A DNA stretch of 64,000 nt. Origin: JBJXGV01 sp046160485 (GTDB taxonomy: Bacteria; Orphanbacterota; Orphanbacteria; JBJXGV01). The notes beneath the pieces were generated by a model. That model worked only from the letters and a program-made list of their open reading frames with translations. It had not been told where the DNA came from and ran no database searches. The position numbers and the translations under genes are program-made. How positions within the stretch are numbered: the stretch's first letter is position 1; the number at the start of each line of letters is the position of its first letter. This document shows, one piece after another, positions 33,151 through 41,286 of the stretch. Where the stretch lies: positions 186,001 to 250,000 of the forward strand of contig JBJXGV010000012.1 of NCBI GenBank assembly GCA_046160485.1. Reading direction: 5' to 3'.

Positions 33151-35136
33151 CTACGAGACGTACTTGCCTCCATCAACATCTTTTTCAAGTTTCTCCGGCT
33201 CGGAAGCAGGCGGTGCGGGCGATTCGGACGGCGGCGAGTCGGCCGGTTCGATTGCGCGTTCGTGTTCGTACATGGCGCGCGGCATTGAGCCGGTGAGCCA
33301 CGCTGGGTTGCCTGGGTATACCGCCGGACTGAATACCGTCGAGTAGAGGTGCCATACCGCAATCGCTAGCGTTGCCAGGACCGCCTCGTAGTAGTGCACG
33401 ACCAGCATAACGTTGAGAAATCCCTTCGGCACGATCTGCACCGCGTAGTTGTCGAACCAGAGCAGAAAACCCGTGACTCCCATGACGACCGATCCCCAAA
33501 TCAACGCCCAGTACTCGACCTTCTCGATGTAGCTGAACCGGTCGAATCGGGGGCGCGCATCCGATTTGCCGAGGTTGTATCGAAGCATTCCGACGAGCTG
33601 ACTGAAGTCGCCGCGCCTCGGAAGCATCCCGCGCCAGAATTCGCGGCCGGAATGTGAGCGCAGGAAGAGGAGGTGCCACACGCATCCGAACGTGAAGAGC
33701 GCGGCCGCGGCGCGATGGATGATTCCGCGAACCTCGGAGCCGCCGTCCCACGCAAAGATCCGGTTGATCAGCCAGCCATCGTGGAACCGGAGCGCGAAAC
33801 CCGTGATCACGAGCACGGTGAACGAGACCATCAGGATGCTGTGCTGCCAGATCGCGTTCGCGTCCATGCGCTGAATCTGCGGCACGGACATGATCCGCTT
33901 GTACTGACGCCTGAAATCGATCCAGCAATAGAAGACCATCCCGCCGATCGTACCGACGATGATGAGCGTGTAGAGGAACGCGATGACTCCCGGCCATCCG
34001 CGACTCATTCCAGCGCGGCTCTCGTGGACCTTGACCGACGCGAGTTCCGCGGAGATACCCGGGTGGCAGTGCCCGCAGGTGTTCTGAAGATTCTCCGGAT
34101 AGATCGACGAATGCGGATTCGTGCTCGGAAGGATCTTGTGCCCGCCGTGGCATGAAGTGCAGTTCGCCACGCGCGTATCCCCCGCGCGGCTCTTCAATCC
34201 ATGGTACGAGTCGACGAACGACGCGAGTCTTCCCGCCGGAATTCCGTACTTCTCGTTCAGAAACGCGGCCTCGTGGCACGGCGTGCACGTCGCCTCGGCG
34301 ACGTGCACGGGGCTCACGCGCGCGCGCGGATCATCGACGGGCAGAATGCCGTGCTCGCCATGACAGTGCGTGCAGACGGGCGAGTCCGATTCGCCGCGCG
34401 CGGTAAGCTGCCCATGAATTCCAGACCAGTAGTCCTCCTCGATGTTCCCGTGGCACTTGCCGCACGTGCTCGGAATCTGGAACCGATTGATCGCCGATTC
34501 CGGGTCGCCCGGGCCGAGGATTCTGTGCGCGCTTCCATTCGACGAGTGGCAGTCGTTGCAACTCGCGGCGAGCGGCACGCCGCCCGCGGTCGCGCGGCCG
34601 TGAATGCTTGCTTGGTAGGACTCGATCGGCTTCTTCAGTTGGATGTCGTGTTTCTTCGCCAGATCGATGTTCTCGTGACAACGGCCGCACGTTTCGGGCA
34701 GGTTCATCGGATGCACCGCCGACGACTGCGTCGCGGCGCCACGGATTTCGTGTGAACCGTGGCAGTCGGCGCACGTCGGGATGTCCTCGGTCGTCCCGAC
34801 GACGCCGCGGCCATGCTTCGTGTAGATCTCGGCGACATCTCCGTGGCAGGCGCCGCAGTCGACCGGCGGTAGCGAGTCGGCATGAGGCGTTTCTTCGATG
34901 CCCGCGTGACAGTCGAGGCACTCCAACCCGTCGTGCGCGGAGCCGGCAATCATCTCCACCGTGACGACGGAGTACCCTTCTTCGTCACCGCCGTGGCAGC
35001 CCGCGCAGTCGGAGGAACTCGGCGGTTGCGCGCGGACGCTCGCTCGCGCGACTAAGAGGTACACGACGAGGAGAATCGAGATCGATCCGGCCCGGAAGTG
35101 CGGCCGGCGTGAACGATCGGTTCTCACCTCGCGCAT
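33151..35136 (-). CDS. Fusion of eleven-haem cytochrome c with membrane cytochrome b (CbcL-like)
   Basis: After a signal anchor (ISILLVVYLLVARASVRAQ) come eleven CxxCH sites (CAGCH, CLDCH, CGACH, CADCH, CGRCH, CNDCH, CGKCH, CTHCH, CTPCH, CTSCH, CGHCH). Then there are five membrane helices with His residues placed to bind b haems (WQHSILMVSF, CVWHLLFL, VVHYYEAVL, AVWHLYSTVF). This is the layout of quinone-linked CbcL-type proteins of metal-reducing bacteria. It is 661 residues from the ATG at 35136, chosen because GAGGAG lies six bases upstream; the ATG at 35142 touches that site. It is the first gene of the operon, about 18 bases after the predicted sigma54 start point. Confidence 0.9.
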   Translation of the reverse strand: MREVRTDRSRRPHFRAGSISILLVVYLLVARASVRAQPPSSSDCAGCHGGDEEGYSVVTVEMIAGSAHDGLECLDCHAGIEETPHADSLPPVDCGACHGDVAEIYTKHGRGVVGTTEDIPTCADCHGSHEIRGAATQSSAVHPMNLPETCGRCHENIDLAKKHDIQLKKPIESYQASIHGRATAGGVPLAASCNDCHSSNGSAHRILGPGDPESAINRFQIPSTCGKCHGNIEEDYWSGIHGQLTARGESDSPVCTHCHGEHGILPVDDPRARVSPVHVAEATCTPCHEAAFLNEKYGIPAGRLASFVDSYHGLKSRAGDTRVANCTSCHGGHKILPSTNPHSSIYPENLQNTCGHCHPGISAELASVKVHESRAGMSRGWPGVIAFLYTLIIVGTIGGMVFYCWIDFRRQYKRIMSVPQIQRMDANAIWQHSILMVSFTVLVITGFALRFHDGWLINRIFAWDGGSEVRGIIHRAAAALFTFGCVWHLLFLRSHSGREFWRGMLPRRGDFSQLVGMLRYNLGKSDARPRFDRFSYIEKVEYWALIWGSVVMGVTGFLLWFDNYAVQIVPKGFLNVMLVVHYYEAVLATLAIAVWHLYSTVFSPAVYPGNPAWLTGSMPRAMYEHERAIEPADSPPSESPAPPASEPEKLEKDVDGGKYVS

Positions 35137-35164
35137 CGTCATCTCCTCGCCCTTGATCGCGTCG

Positions 35165-35180
35165 TGCAAGCGCGGTGCCC
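35165..35180 (-). promoter_or_regulatory. Sigma54 promoter of the cytochrome operon
   Basis: On the minus strand GGGCACCGCGCTTGCA matches the -24/-12 consensus in GG, CAC, TTGC and the following A, with exactly ten bases between GG and GC. The predicted start near 35154 leaves an 18-base leader that contains the ribosome site at 35148-35143. That geometry is very good for a real promoter. Confidence 0.7.
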
Positions 35181-35276
35181 GAGCGGGCCGACGGCGTTCG
35201 CTGCACGGCGCGTCGCGATTGCGCGCGTATATGTCGACGCACCGCGAGGCTGCGTGGAAAAACCAGGCCAGAACGC

Positions 35277-35333
35277 GGACGACGTGTCCGTCGCTTTTGA
35301 CACAACGTGCGGGCGACCACTGACAGAACGTCG
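35277..35333. promoter_or_regulatory. Three phased activator-site candidates
   Basis: GGACGACGTGTCC (35277), TGACACAACGTGC (35298) and TGACAGAACGTCG (35321) resemble the palindrome at 23875. Their centres are 21 and 23 bases apart, close to two helical turns. They lie about 117-161 bp from the -12 of the cytochrome promoter and 141-185 bp from that of nnrS, typical enhancer distances for both. Confidence 0.5.
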
Positions 35334-35452
35334 CGGTCCCACCCGCGCGGCAGCCGTGGGCGTGGCGTCTCTTCGCCGGGTTCGACCATCGGGGCTTCAT
35401 GAGGCGCAAGAGTTTGCGCGTGACGCGCGGCGCGGGGCGCGAGAACGACCGC

Positions 35453-35468
35453 TTGGTTCGCATCCTGC
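35453..35468 (+). promoter_or_regulatory. Possible sigma54 promoter of nnrS
   Basis: TTGGTTCGCATCCTGC has GG and GC ten bases apart and keeps TGG, CG and TGC of the consensus. The predicted start near 35480 is only four bases before the nnrS ATG, so the transcript would be almost leaderless. That makes the call weaker than the others. Confidence 0.35.
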
Positions 35469-35483
35469 GACGGGGGTTGGGCA

Positions 35484-36761
35484 ATGCACTCGGAGAACCG
35501 ACTTGGCGAGTCAGCACGCGCGAGCCTTCGCGGCGAACCGTACAGGCTCTTCTTCCCGCTCGCGATCGTGATCGCGTTCGTCGGAGTCGGCCACTGGTTG
35601 GCATACGCGCACGGCTGGTCGTCGACCTACTCCGGCCTCGCGCATTCTCAATTGCAAGCGGGCGGCTACGTCGGGTGTTTCGTGCTCGGCTTCTTGATGA
35701 CCGCGCTACCCCGCAACGCGGCTGCCCCGCCCGCGTCGTTCGCCGAAGTGGGCATCGCGCTCGCGGCCACAATCGCGCAGGTCATCGCCCTCTCGATGGG
35801 CGCGTGGATCCCAGCGATCGGCGCGCAACTCGCGATCTTCGTCTTCATCGCGTACTTCGCGGCGCGCCGGTTCCGGAAAGCGCGCGCGTCCGCGGCGCCG
35901 CCAGTCGAATTCGTATGGCTTCCGCTCGGTATCGCGATCGGCAGCGCCGGCTGCCTGCTCGCGATCCTCGGCATGTTGGGGCTCGCGCCAGCCTGGCTTC
36001 AAAAGGCGGGGCTTCTCATGGCGCAACAGGGGTTCGTTATCTCGGTCGTGCTCGGTGTCGGTGGATTTCTCGCGCCGCGGCTCATGGGTCACCGAGCCGC
36101 GATCGTGGCGCGCCCGGGAGTCTCCGTCGCGGCGCTCGCGGCCGCGAGGCGGCGGCGCGTGGTCGTGCACTGCGCCGCCGCAGTCGCGCTCCTGGCGAGC
36201 CTTCTCATCGAAGGCGCGGGTGCAATCCGGCTCGCGTACTTGCTGCGCGCCGCCGTCGTGACCGCGGAACTGGCTTGGACGACACGTCTCTTCCGCCGTC
36301 CTGCGATCACGGACGTCTATGTGAAGTACCTTTGGATGTCACTCTGGTCGCTGACGATCGGCCTATGGGCCGTCGCGATTTTCCCGGCCTGGCGCGTCGC
36401 GATGCTCCACTTCGTCTTCGTCGGTGGCTTCAGCCTGATGACGTTCGCCATCGGCACGATGGTCGTCCTCAGCCACGCGGGTGAATCCTCGGTTCTGCGC
36501 GGAAGGCTTCCCGCGCTTCGCGTCGTGGGCATTGCAACCGCTGTCGCCCTCATCGTACGGCTCATCGCCGAGACGCAGCTCGATCACTACTTCGCGTGGC
36601 TCGGCGCGGCGTCGACGCTCTGGCTTCTCGGCGCGGCGGTTTGGATTGCGTACATCACGCCGCGATTGCTGCGAGTTGTTCCGCCAGCGGTGTTCGAACG
36701 CGCGCATGAAGAAGCGAAGAGTCGGATCCTTCAATCCGCAACGCACTCGTCCGGCTCCTAA
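35484..36761 (+). CDS. nnrS: NnrS family membrane protein
   Basis: This 425-residue protein has about twelve hydrophobic segments and NnrS signatures: GEPYRLFFPLAIVIAFVGVGHW, AHSQLQAGGYVGCFVLGFLMTALPR, LHFVFVGGFSLMTFAIGTMVVLSHAG. The conserved His residues (GHW, AHSQ, MLHF, SHAG) are those thought to bind haem/copper in the family. NnrS protects cells from nitric oxide stress and is common next to denitrification genes. It is divergent from the cytochrome operon and shares its control region. No SD-like site lies at the usual distance from the ATG. Confidence 0.92.
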   Translation: MHSENRLGESARASLRGEPYRLFFPLAIVIAFVGVGHWLAYAHGWSSTYSGLAHSQLQAGGYVGCFVLGFLMTALPRNAAAPPASFAEVGIALAATIAQVIALSMGAWIPAIGAQLAIFVFIAYFAARRFRKARASAAPPVEFVWLPLGIAIGSAGCLLAILGMLGLAPAWLQKAGLLMAQQGFVISVVLGVGGFLAPRLMGHRAAIVARPGVSVAALAAARRRRVVVHCAAAVALLASLLIEGAGAIRLAYLLRAAVVTAELAWTTRLFRRPAITDVYVKYLWMSLWSLTIGLWAVAIFPAWRVAMLHFVFVGGFSLMTFAIGTMVVLSHAGESSVLRGRLPALRVVGIATAVALIVRLIAETQLDHYFAWLGAASTLWLLGAAVWIAYITPRLLRVVPPAVFERAHEEAKSRILQSATHSSGS

Positions 36762-36805
36762 AACTTACCGGGCGTTTGCGACGCGCACGATGCGGGGCGC
36801 GTCGA

Positions 36806-36818
36806 CGACAGAGTGTCA
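36806..36818. promoter_or_regulatory. Candidate activator site upstream of the CoA-transferase operon
   Basis: CGACAGAGTGTCA differs from the palindrome at 23875 by one base, and the following two bases also match. Its centre is 144 bp from the -12 of the promoter at 36942-36957. Confidence 0.5.
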
Positions 36819-36941
36819 GCGCCTGTACGCGAGCGGCTCCCAAGAGCGAGATGAGCTGCAGGCTACGCGCGATCTGATCGACTAACTTCTCGCGCCCACG
36901 TCTCATACGGCGGCTCCGGCCGATACGTCCCACGCCGGGCT

Positions 36942-36957
36942 GGGCCCGCGATATGCA
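36942..36957 (+). promoter_or_regulatory. Sigma54 promoter of the CoA-transferase operon
   Basis: GGGCCCGCGATATGCA keeps GG, C, CG, TGC and A of the -24/-12 consensus with ten bases between GG (36943-36944) and GC (36955-36956). The predicted start near 36968 leaves a 35-base leader that includes AAGGAGG at 36987-36993. Confidence 0.5.
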
Positions 36958-37002
36958 TGACCGCCAGGGCGTACGGGTCCCAACTCAAGGAGGCGATCCA
37001 GC

Positions 37003-38328
37003 GTGAACGGCCAGAAATTCCCGAGGGAAGTCAGCGCGCAGGAAGCAGTAAAGAGCATCAAGAACGGCGACCGCGTATACATCCACCCGGGCTGCGCAAC
37101 GCCCGAACCGCTCGTCAAGGCGCTCTCAGCGCGCGGCCCCGAACTGCGCGGCGTAGAGATCGTTCACCTCCTTACGTTCGGCGAAGCCGACTACATCCGC
37201 CCCGAGATGGAGGGGCACTTCCGGCACACCGCGTTTTTCATGGGCGCGAACGTACGCGAGGCGGTCAACGCGGGGCGTGCGGATTTCGTTCCGATCTACT
37301 TGCACGAGGTCGAGAAGGTTTTTACGAGCGGCGCGATGCCGGTCGACGTCGCGATCATTCAGGTGTCGCCGCCCGAGAGTCACGGATTCTGCAGCCTCGG
37401 CGTCGGCGTCGACACCACGCTGACGGCCGCGATGAACGCGCGCTTGGTGATCGCGGAGGTGAACGAACGGATGCCGCGCACGATGGGCGACTCGTTCATT
37501 CACGCGAGCCGAATCAACGTCATGGTCCGCACCGACCGCCCGCTGCTCGAACTCCCGCGCCGGCCGATCACGGATCTCGAGAACGCGATCGGACGCAACG
37601 TCGCTCGCCTCGTCGAAGACGGCTCGACGTTGCAGATGGGTATCGGCGGAATCCCCGACGCGGTTCTGCTCTACCTGCGCGACAAAAACGACCTCGGCGT
37701 TCACTCCGAGATGTTCTCCGACGGCATCATGGACCTCGTCAAGGCAGGCGTCGTCACCTGCTACAAGAAAACGCTTCACCCGAACAAGATCGTCGCGAGC
37801 TTCATGCTGGGGACGCGCGAACTCTTCGAGTTCGTGAACAACAATCCTCTGATCGAGATGCACCCGGTGTCCTACACGAACGATCCGTTCATCATCGCGC
37901 GCAACGACAAAATGGTCGCGATCAATTCGGCGTTGCAGATCGATCTGACCGGGCAGGTCTGCTCCGATTCGATCGGGCGAAAGCTCTACAGCGGCTTCGG
38001 CGGCCAGACCGACTTTATCCGCGGCGCGGCGCACTCCAAAGGGGGCAAGCCGATCATCGCGCTCCCGTCGACGGCGCGCGACGGGACGATTTCGCGCATC
38101 GTGCCGACGCTCGACATCGGATCCGGCGTCGTCGATACGCGCGCCGACGTGCATTACGTCGTCACCGAACATGGCGTAGCGAATCTCTTCGGCAAATCGG
38201 TGCGCGAACGCGCGCGCGAACTCATCCGAATTTCGCACCCGAAGTTCCGCGACGAGCTGACGGAGTCGGCGGTTCGGTCGAACCTCATGCCTCAATACGA
38301 AGCGTCGAAACAGGGGAGCCTATTGTAG
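37003..38328 (+). CDS. Acetyl-CoA hydrolase/4-hydroxybutyrate-type CoA-transferase
   Basis: This 441-residue protein is a family I CoA-transferase. It has GDRVYIHPGCATPEPLV at the N-terminus, the catalytic Glu in GVHSEMFSDGIMDL, the glycine-rich DGSTLQMGIGGIPDAVL and the C-terminal YVVTEHGVANLFGKS. It moves CoA between short acyl groups and acetate, as in 4-hydroxybutyrate, butyrate or branched-chain acid metabolism. The GTG at 37003 has AAGGAGG nine bases upstream. Being in one transcript with ilvE suggests handling of branched-chain or amino-acid-derived acids. The exact acyl group cannot be read. Confidence 0.9.
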   Translation: MNGQKFPREVSAQEAVKSIKNGDRVYIHPGCATPEPLVKALSARGPELRGVEIVHLLTFGEADYIRPEMEGHFRHTAFFMGANVREAVNAGRADFVPIYLHEVEKVFTSGAMPVDVAIIQVSPPESHGFCSLGVGVDTTLTAAMNARLVIAEVNERMPRTMGDSFIHASRINVMVRTDRPLLELPRRPITDLENAIGRNVARLVEDGSTLQMGIGGIPDAVLLYLRDKNDLGVHSEMFSDGIMDLVKAGVVTCYKKTLHPNKIVASFMLGTRELFEFVNNNPLIEMHPVSYTNDPFIIARNDKMVAINSALQIDLTGQVCSDSIGRKLYSGFGGQTDFIRGAAHSKGGKPIIALPSTARDGTISRIVPTLDIGSGVVDTRADVHYVVTEHGVANLFGKSVRERARELIRISHPKFRDELTESAVRSNLMPQYEASKQGSLL

Positions 38329-38357
38329 TCGGTGCCTCAGGAAAGGAGACGGACCCA

Positions 38358-39314
38358 GTGACGTCAACGGCACTCGAATCGGTGATCGTCTATTTCGAGA
38401 ACAAGTTCGTACCTCTTCGAGACGCGCGCGTCGGGATCTTGACTCACGCTCTCCATTACGGCACCGGCGTCTTCGAAGGCATTCGCGGGTATTGGGACGA
38501 CGAGAACGACGAACTCTTCCTGATGCGCCCGTTCGACCACTACGCGCGTTGGATCGCGAACGGGCAGATTCTCCGAATCGCCGTGCCGCACACGCCGGCG
38601 CAGCTCTGCGACCTCACACTCGAGCTAATTCGGAGAAACAACTTCCACGAAAACCTCTACATCCGCCCGCTTGCCTACAAGTCGGCGCAGCGCATCAAAG
38701 TTCATCCCGACGATGCGAACGCGTTCGCGATCGTCGCGCTGCCGTTCGGCGAGTACCTCAACAGCGAGAACGGCATTCACGCCGGCGTCGTGTCGTGGCG
38801 CCGGATCGAAGACGACGCGATCCCGGGTCGCGCGAAGATCTGCGGCGCGTACGTCAACAGCGTGCTCGCCGGTGATGAGGCGCGGCGCAACGGGTTCGAC
38901 GAGGCGATCTTCTTGACGGAAAGCGGGCACGTCGCCGAGGGCGCGGCGTGCAACATCTTTCTGGTTCGCGACAAGAAGCTCATAACCCCGGCAGTCACCG
39001 AGAACATTCTCGAAGGGATCACGCGCGCGTCGGTAATGGAGATGGCCGCGCGCGAGCTGAAATTGGAGGTTCTCGAGCGGCGCGTCGACCGAAGCGAGTT
39101 GTACATGTGCGACGAGCTGTTCTTTACGGGAACCGCTGTCGAGATCGCGCCCGTGACGCGGGTCGACCACAGGACGATCGGATCTGGCCAGGTCGGGGCC
39201 ATCACGCGCGAACTGCGCAGGCTCTACGTCGAGGCGACGCGCGGGCGGCTTGCCGCGTACCGGCATTGGGCGATGCCCGCGCATCGCGCCTCTGCGGCGG
39301 CTACCGCCGGTTAG
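38358..39314 (+). CDS. ilvE: Branched-chain amino acid aminotransferase
   Basis: This 318-residue fold-type IV PLP enzyme has VGILTHALHYGTGVFEGIRGY at the N-terminus, the PLP lysine in RAKICGAYVNSVLAG, FLTESGHVAEGAACNIFLV and ELFFTGTAVEIAPV. It interconverts branched-chain amino acids and their 2-oxo acids. The GTG at 38358 has AAGGAG upstream; it begins 29 bases after the CoA-transferase stop. The linked CoA-transferase hints at fermentation or salvage of branched-chain acids rather than only biosynthesis. The kinase gene follows after four bases. Confidence 0.92.
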   Translation: MTSTALESVIVYFENKFVPLRDARVGILTHALHYGTGVFEGIRGYWDDENDELFLMRPFDHYARWIANGQILRIAVPHTPAQLCDLTLELIRRNNFHENLYIRPLAYKSAQRIKVHPDDANAFAIVALPFGEYLNSENGIHAGVVSWRRIEDDAIPGRAKICGAYVNSVLAGDEARRNGFDEAIFLTESGHVAEGAACNIFLVRDKKLITPAVTENILEGITRASVMEMAARELKLEVLERRVDRSELYMCDELFFTGTAVEIAPVTRVDHRTIGSGQVGAITRELRRLYVEATRGRLAAYRHWAMPAHRASAAATAG

Positions 39315-39318
39315 CCGG

Positions 39319-40866
39319 ATGTTTCGCCTCGCCACACCGCAATCGCTTCGCGGCCGCTTCAATCTGCTCTTCGCGGCCGCGACTCTATCCGGAATCGGCG
39401 CGCTCTCGATGGGGCTGGGTGAACTCAATCGGCTCTCCGGCGATGCGACGATCGTCAATCTCACGGGGAGCCTCCGCATGCGCGCCTATCTCGTCGCGTC
39501 GCAGACCGCCGCGTACGCGGTCGCCGTCGAACCGGCGTCGCGCGTCCAACTCCTCTCCGAGCTCGACAACTACGCACGTATCCTCGACGTCCTCGATCGT
39601 GGCGTGTACCCAGCGCCGAAAGCCGTCACGGCCCCCGCCGCGCGCGAACATCTCGCCTCGCTCGAGATGACATTTCCAGCGTTCCGCGATTCCGTGATCG
39701 CGCTCATGAACGATCGCGACGCGGGCGCGCCGGATGCGCTCCTCGACGCGCGGCTCTCGACGGTGACGGCCCGCGCCGCAGCGCTCGCGCTTGACGCCGA
39801 TGCGCTGACAAACGCGCTGGCGCGAGACAGCGAGCGTAACGTCGCACGCTTCCGCATGCTGCAGGTAGGCGCGTTCGCGCTCTTCGTCGTACTCACGATT
39901 CTGCTCGTCATCGGCGTCGACCGCTACGTACTCGGACCGCTGCCTCGAATGATCGCGGCGTTCGAACGATTCGGCGACGGCGACATGGCGGCGGCGATGC
40001 CTTCCGGGGCGCACAACGAGTTCCGGGCGATCGCGCAAGGGTGGGAGAGGATGGCGGCGCGCATCCGCGCACAGCACGACGAGATCGATCAGCGCGACCG
40101 AGCGCTCGAGGAAGCAAACGCGGGGCTGCGCCGCGCCTCACAGGCGAAATCGCAGTTCGTCTCGAACATGTCGCACGAGCTTCGTACGCCGCTCAACGCA
40201 ATCCTCGGATACACGGCGCTCGCGCTTCGCGGCGTGTACGGCGAGGTTCCCGCAAAACTCGTCGAGCCGATACGCGGCGTCTCCGAGAGCGCGAAGGGCC
40301 TGCTCGTGTTGGTGACGAACGTGCTCGACATCGCGAAGATCGAGGCGGGCCAAACGCCGATCCACATCGGACCGGTCGCCGTCGCGGAAATCCTGCGCGG
40401 CTGTATCGAGACAGTCAGACCCCTGGCGCGTGAGAAGAACCTCACGCTCGTCGACTCGGTCACGAACGAACTGCCGATGATCCGCACGGATGCCGTCAAG
40501 CTTCGCGAGATTGTGATGAACCTCCTCGGTAACGCGATCAAGTTCACGAACGAGGGAACGGTTCAAGTCAACGCGGCGCTCGTGCCTGGAAAGCGAACGC
40601 TCTGCGTCACCGTTTCCGACACGGGCGTCGGCATTCCAGAAACCGAGCAGGCGCGCATCTTCGAGGCGTTTCACCAAGCCGACGGGAGCGCCTCGCGGCG
40701 CGTCGACGGCACGGGGCTCGGCCTAACGATCAGCCGCGACTTCGCGCGCCTTCTTGCGGGCGACATCACGGTAGACAGCGCGCCTGGCAAGGGCTCGCGA
40801 TTCACTCTCACGCTTCCGGATCTCCCCGAGCCGGTGAGCCGAAAGGAGGCGGACGAACATGAGTGA
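39319..40866 (+). CDS. NarX-like sensor histidine kinase
   Basis: Two membrane helices (about 14-34 and 175-200) flank a periplasmic helical domain. Just after the first helix is a P-box-like stretch, GDATIVNLTGSLRMRAYL (residues 41-58), which matches the nitrate/nitrite-sensing box of NarX/NarQ and PilJ-type domains. A HAMP segment, HisKA with His286 (NMSHELRTPLNAILGY) and the ATPase domain (NLLGNAIKFTNEG, DTGVGIPE, GTGLGLTISRDFA) follow. It is 515 residues. It lies four bases after ilvE and overlaps the receiver gene by eight bases. Nitrate or nitrite sensing is inferred from the P-box and nearby nnrS. Confidence 0.88.
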   Translation: MFRLATPQSLRGRFNLLFAAATLSGIGALSMGLGELNRLSGDATIVNLTGSLRMRAYLVASQTAAYAVAVEPASRVQLLSELDNYARILDVLDRGVYPAPKAVTAPAAREHLASLEMTFPAFRDSVIALMNDRDAGAPDALLDARLSTVTARAAALALDADALTNALARDSERNVARFRMLQVGAFALFVVLTILLVIGVDRYVLGPLPRMIAAFERFGDGDMAAAMPSGAHNEFRAIAQGWERMAARIRAQHDEIDQRDRALEEANAGLRRASQAKSQFVSNMSHELRTPLNAILGYTALALRGVYGEVPAKLVEPIRGVSESAKGLLVLVTNVLDIAKIEAGQTPIHIGPVAVAEILRGCIETVRPLAREKNLTLVDSVTNELPMIRTDAVKLREIVMNLLGNAIKFTNEGTVQVNAALVPGKRTLCVTVSDTGVGIPETEQARIFEAFHQADGSASRRVDGTGLGLTISRDFARLLAGDITVDSAPGKGSRFTLTLPDLPEPVSRKEADEHE

Positions 40867-41248
40867 ACAACTCGACTCGCGCCCCAAGATTCTCGTTGTG
40901 GACGACGACAAGCGGCACCTTGCGATCGTGTCGGCGCTTTTGGAATCCGAGGGGTTCGCAGTGGCAACGGCGGAGAACGCGCGCCAAGCGGTCGCGCAGC
41001 AGGCCGATTGGCGGCCGGCGCTCATCATCATGGACATCATGATGCCCGAGTTCGATGGCTTTCAGGCGACATGGGGATTCCGCCAGCTCAACGAATCGCT
41101 ACCGATCCTCGTGCTCTCGGCGAAAACCGCGCCCGAGGATATGGCCGACGGCCGCGACTGGGGCGCGACGCGCTACATGACCAAGCCGTTCGATCCGGAC
41201 GAACTGATCGCGACGGTGCGCGAGCTCTTGGCGAATCCCGGAACCTAG
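40859..41248 (+). CDS. Stand-alone response-regulator receiver
   Basis: This 129-residue single receiver (KILVVDDDKRHLAIVSALLE, Asp in LIIMDIMMPEFDG, ILVLSAKT, YMTKPFDPDEL) overlaps the kinase gene by eight bases and is its obvious partner. It has no output domain, so it must act on another protein or relay phosphate. Its residues Asp-Asp, phospho-Asp, Ser and Lys are all in place. Confidence 0.9.
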   Translation: MSEQLDSRPKILVVDDDKRHLAIVSALLESEGFAVATAENARQAVAQQADWRPALIIMDIMMPEFDGFQATWGFRQLNESLPILVLSAKTAPEDMADGRDWGATRYMTKPFDPDELIATVRELLANPGT

Positions 41249-41286
41249 GCGCGGCGCGCTCGTAACGCGAGCTGCCGCGATTCCGG

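Larger units (their letters stand above)
35137..35483. promoter_or_regulatory. Divergent control region between the cytochrome operon and nnrS
   Basis: This 347-bp gap has no gene. It holds a strong -24/-12 promoter for the cytochrome operon (35165-35180), a weaker one for nnrS (35453-35468), and between them three spaced copies of the 13-bp motif (35277-35289, 35298-35310, 35321-35333). A 6-bp inverted repeat GCGCAA/TTGCGC lies at 35404-35419. Confidence 0.6.

Noticed and set aside
35404..35419. GCGCAA-GAGT-TTGCGC inverted repeat upstream of nnrS as an operator
   Set aside because: Only one copy was seen and short GC-rich palindromes are common here; no link to a regulator can be made.
41258..41272. 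Small GCTCG/CGAGC hairpin between the receiver and DHOD genes as a terminator
   Set aside because: A 5-bp stem without a T-run is too weak to call.
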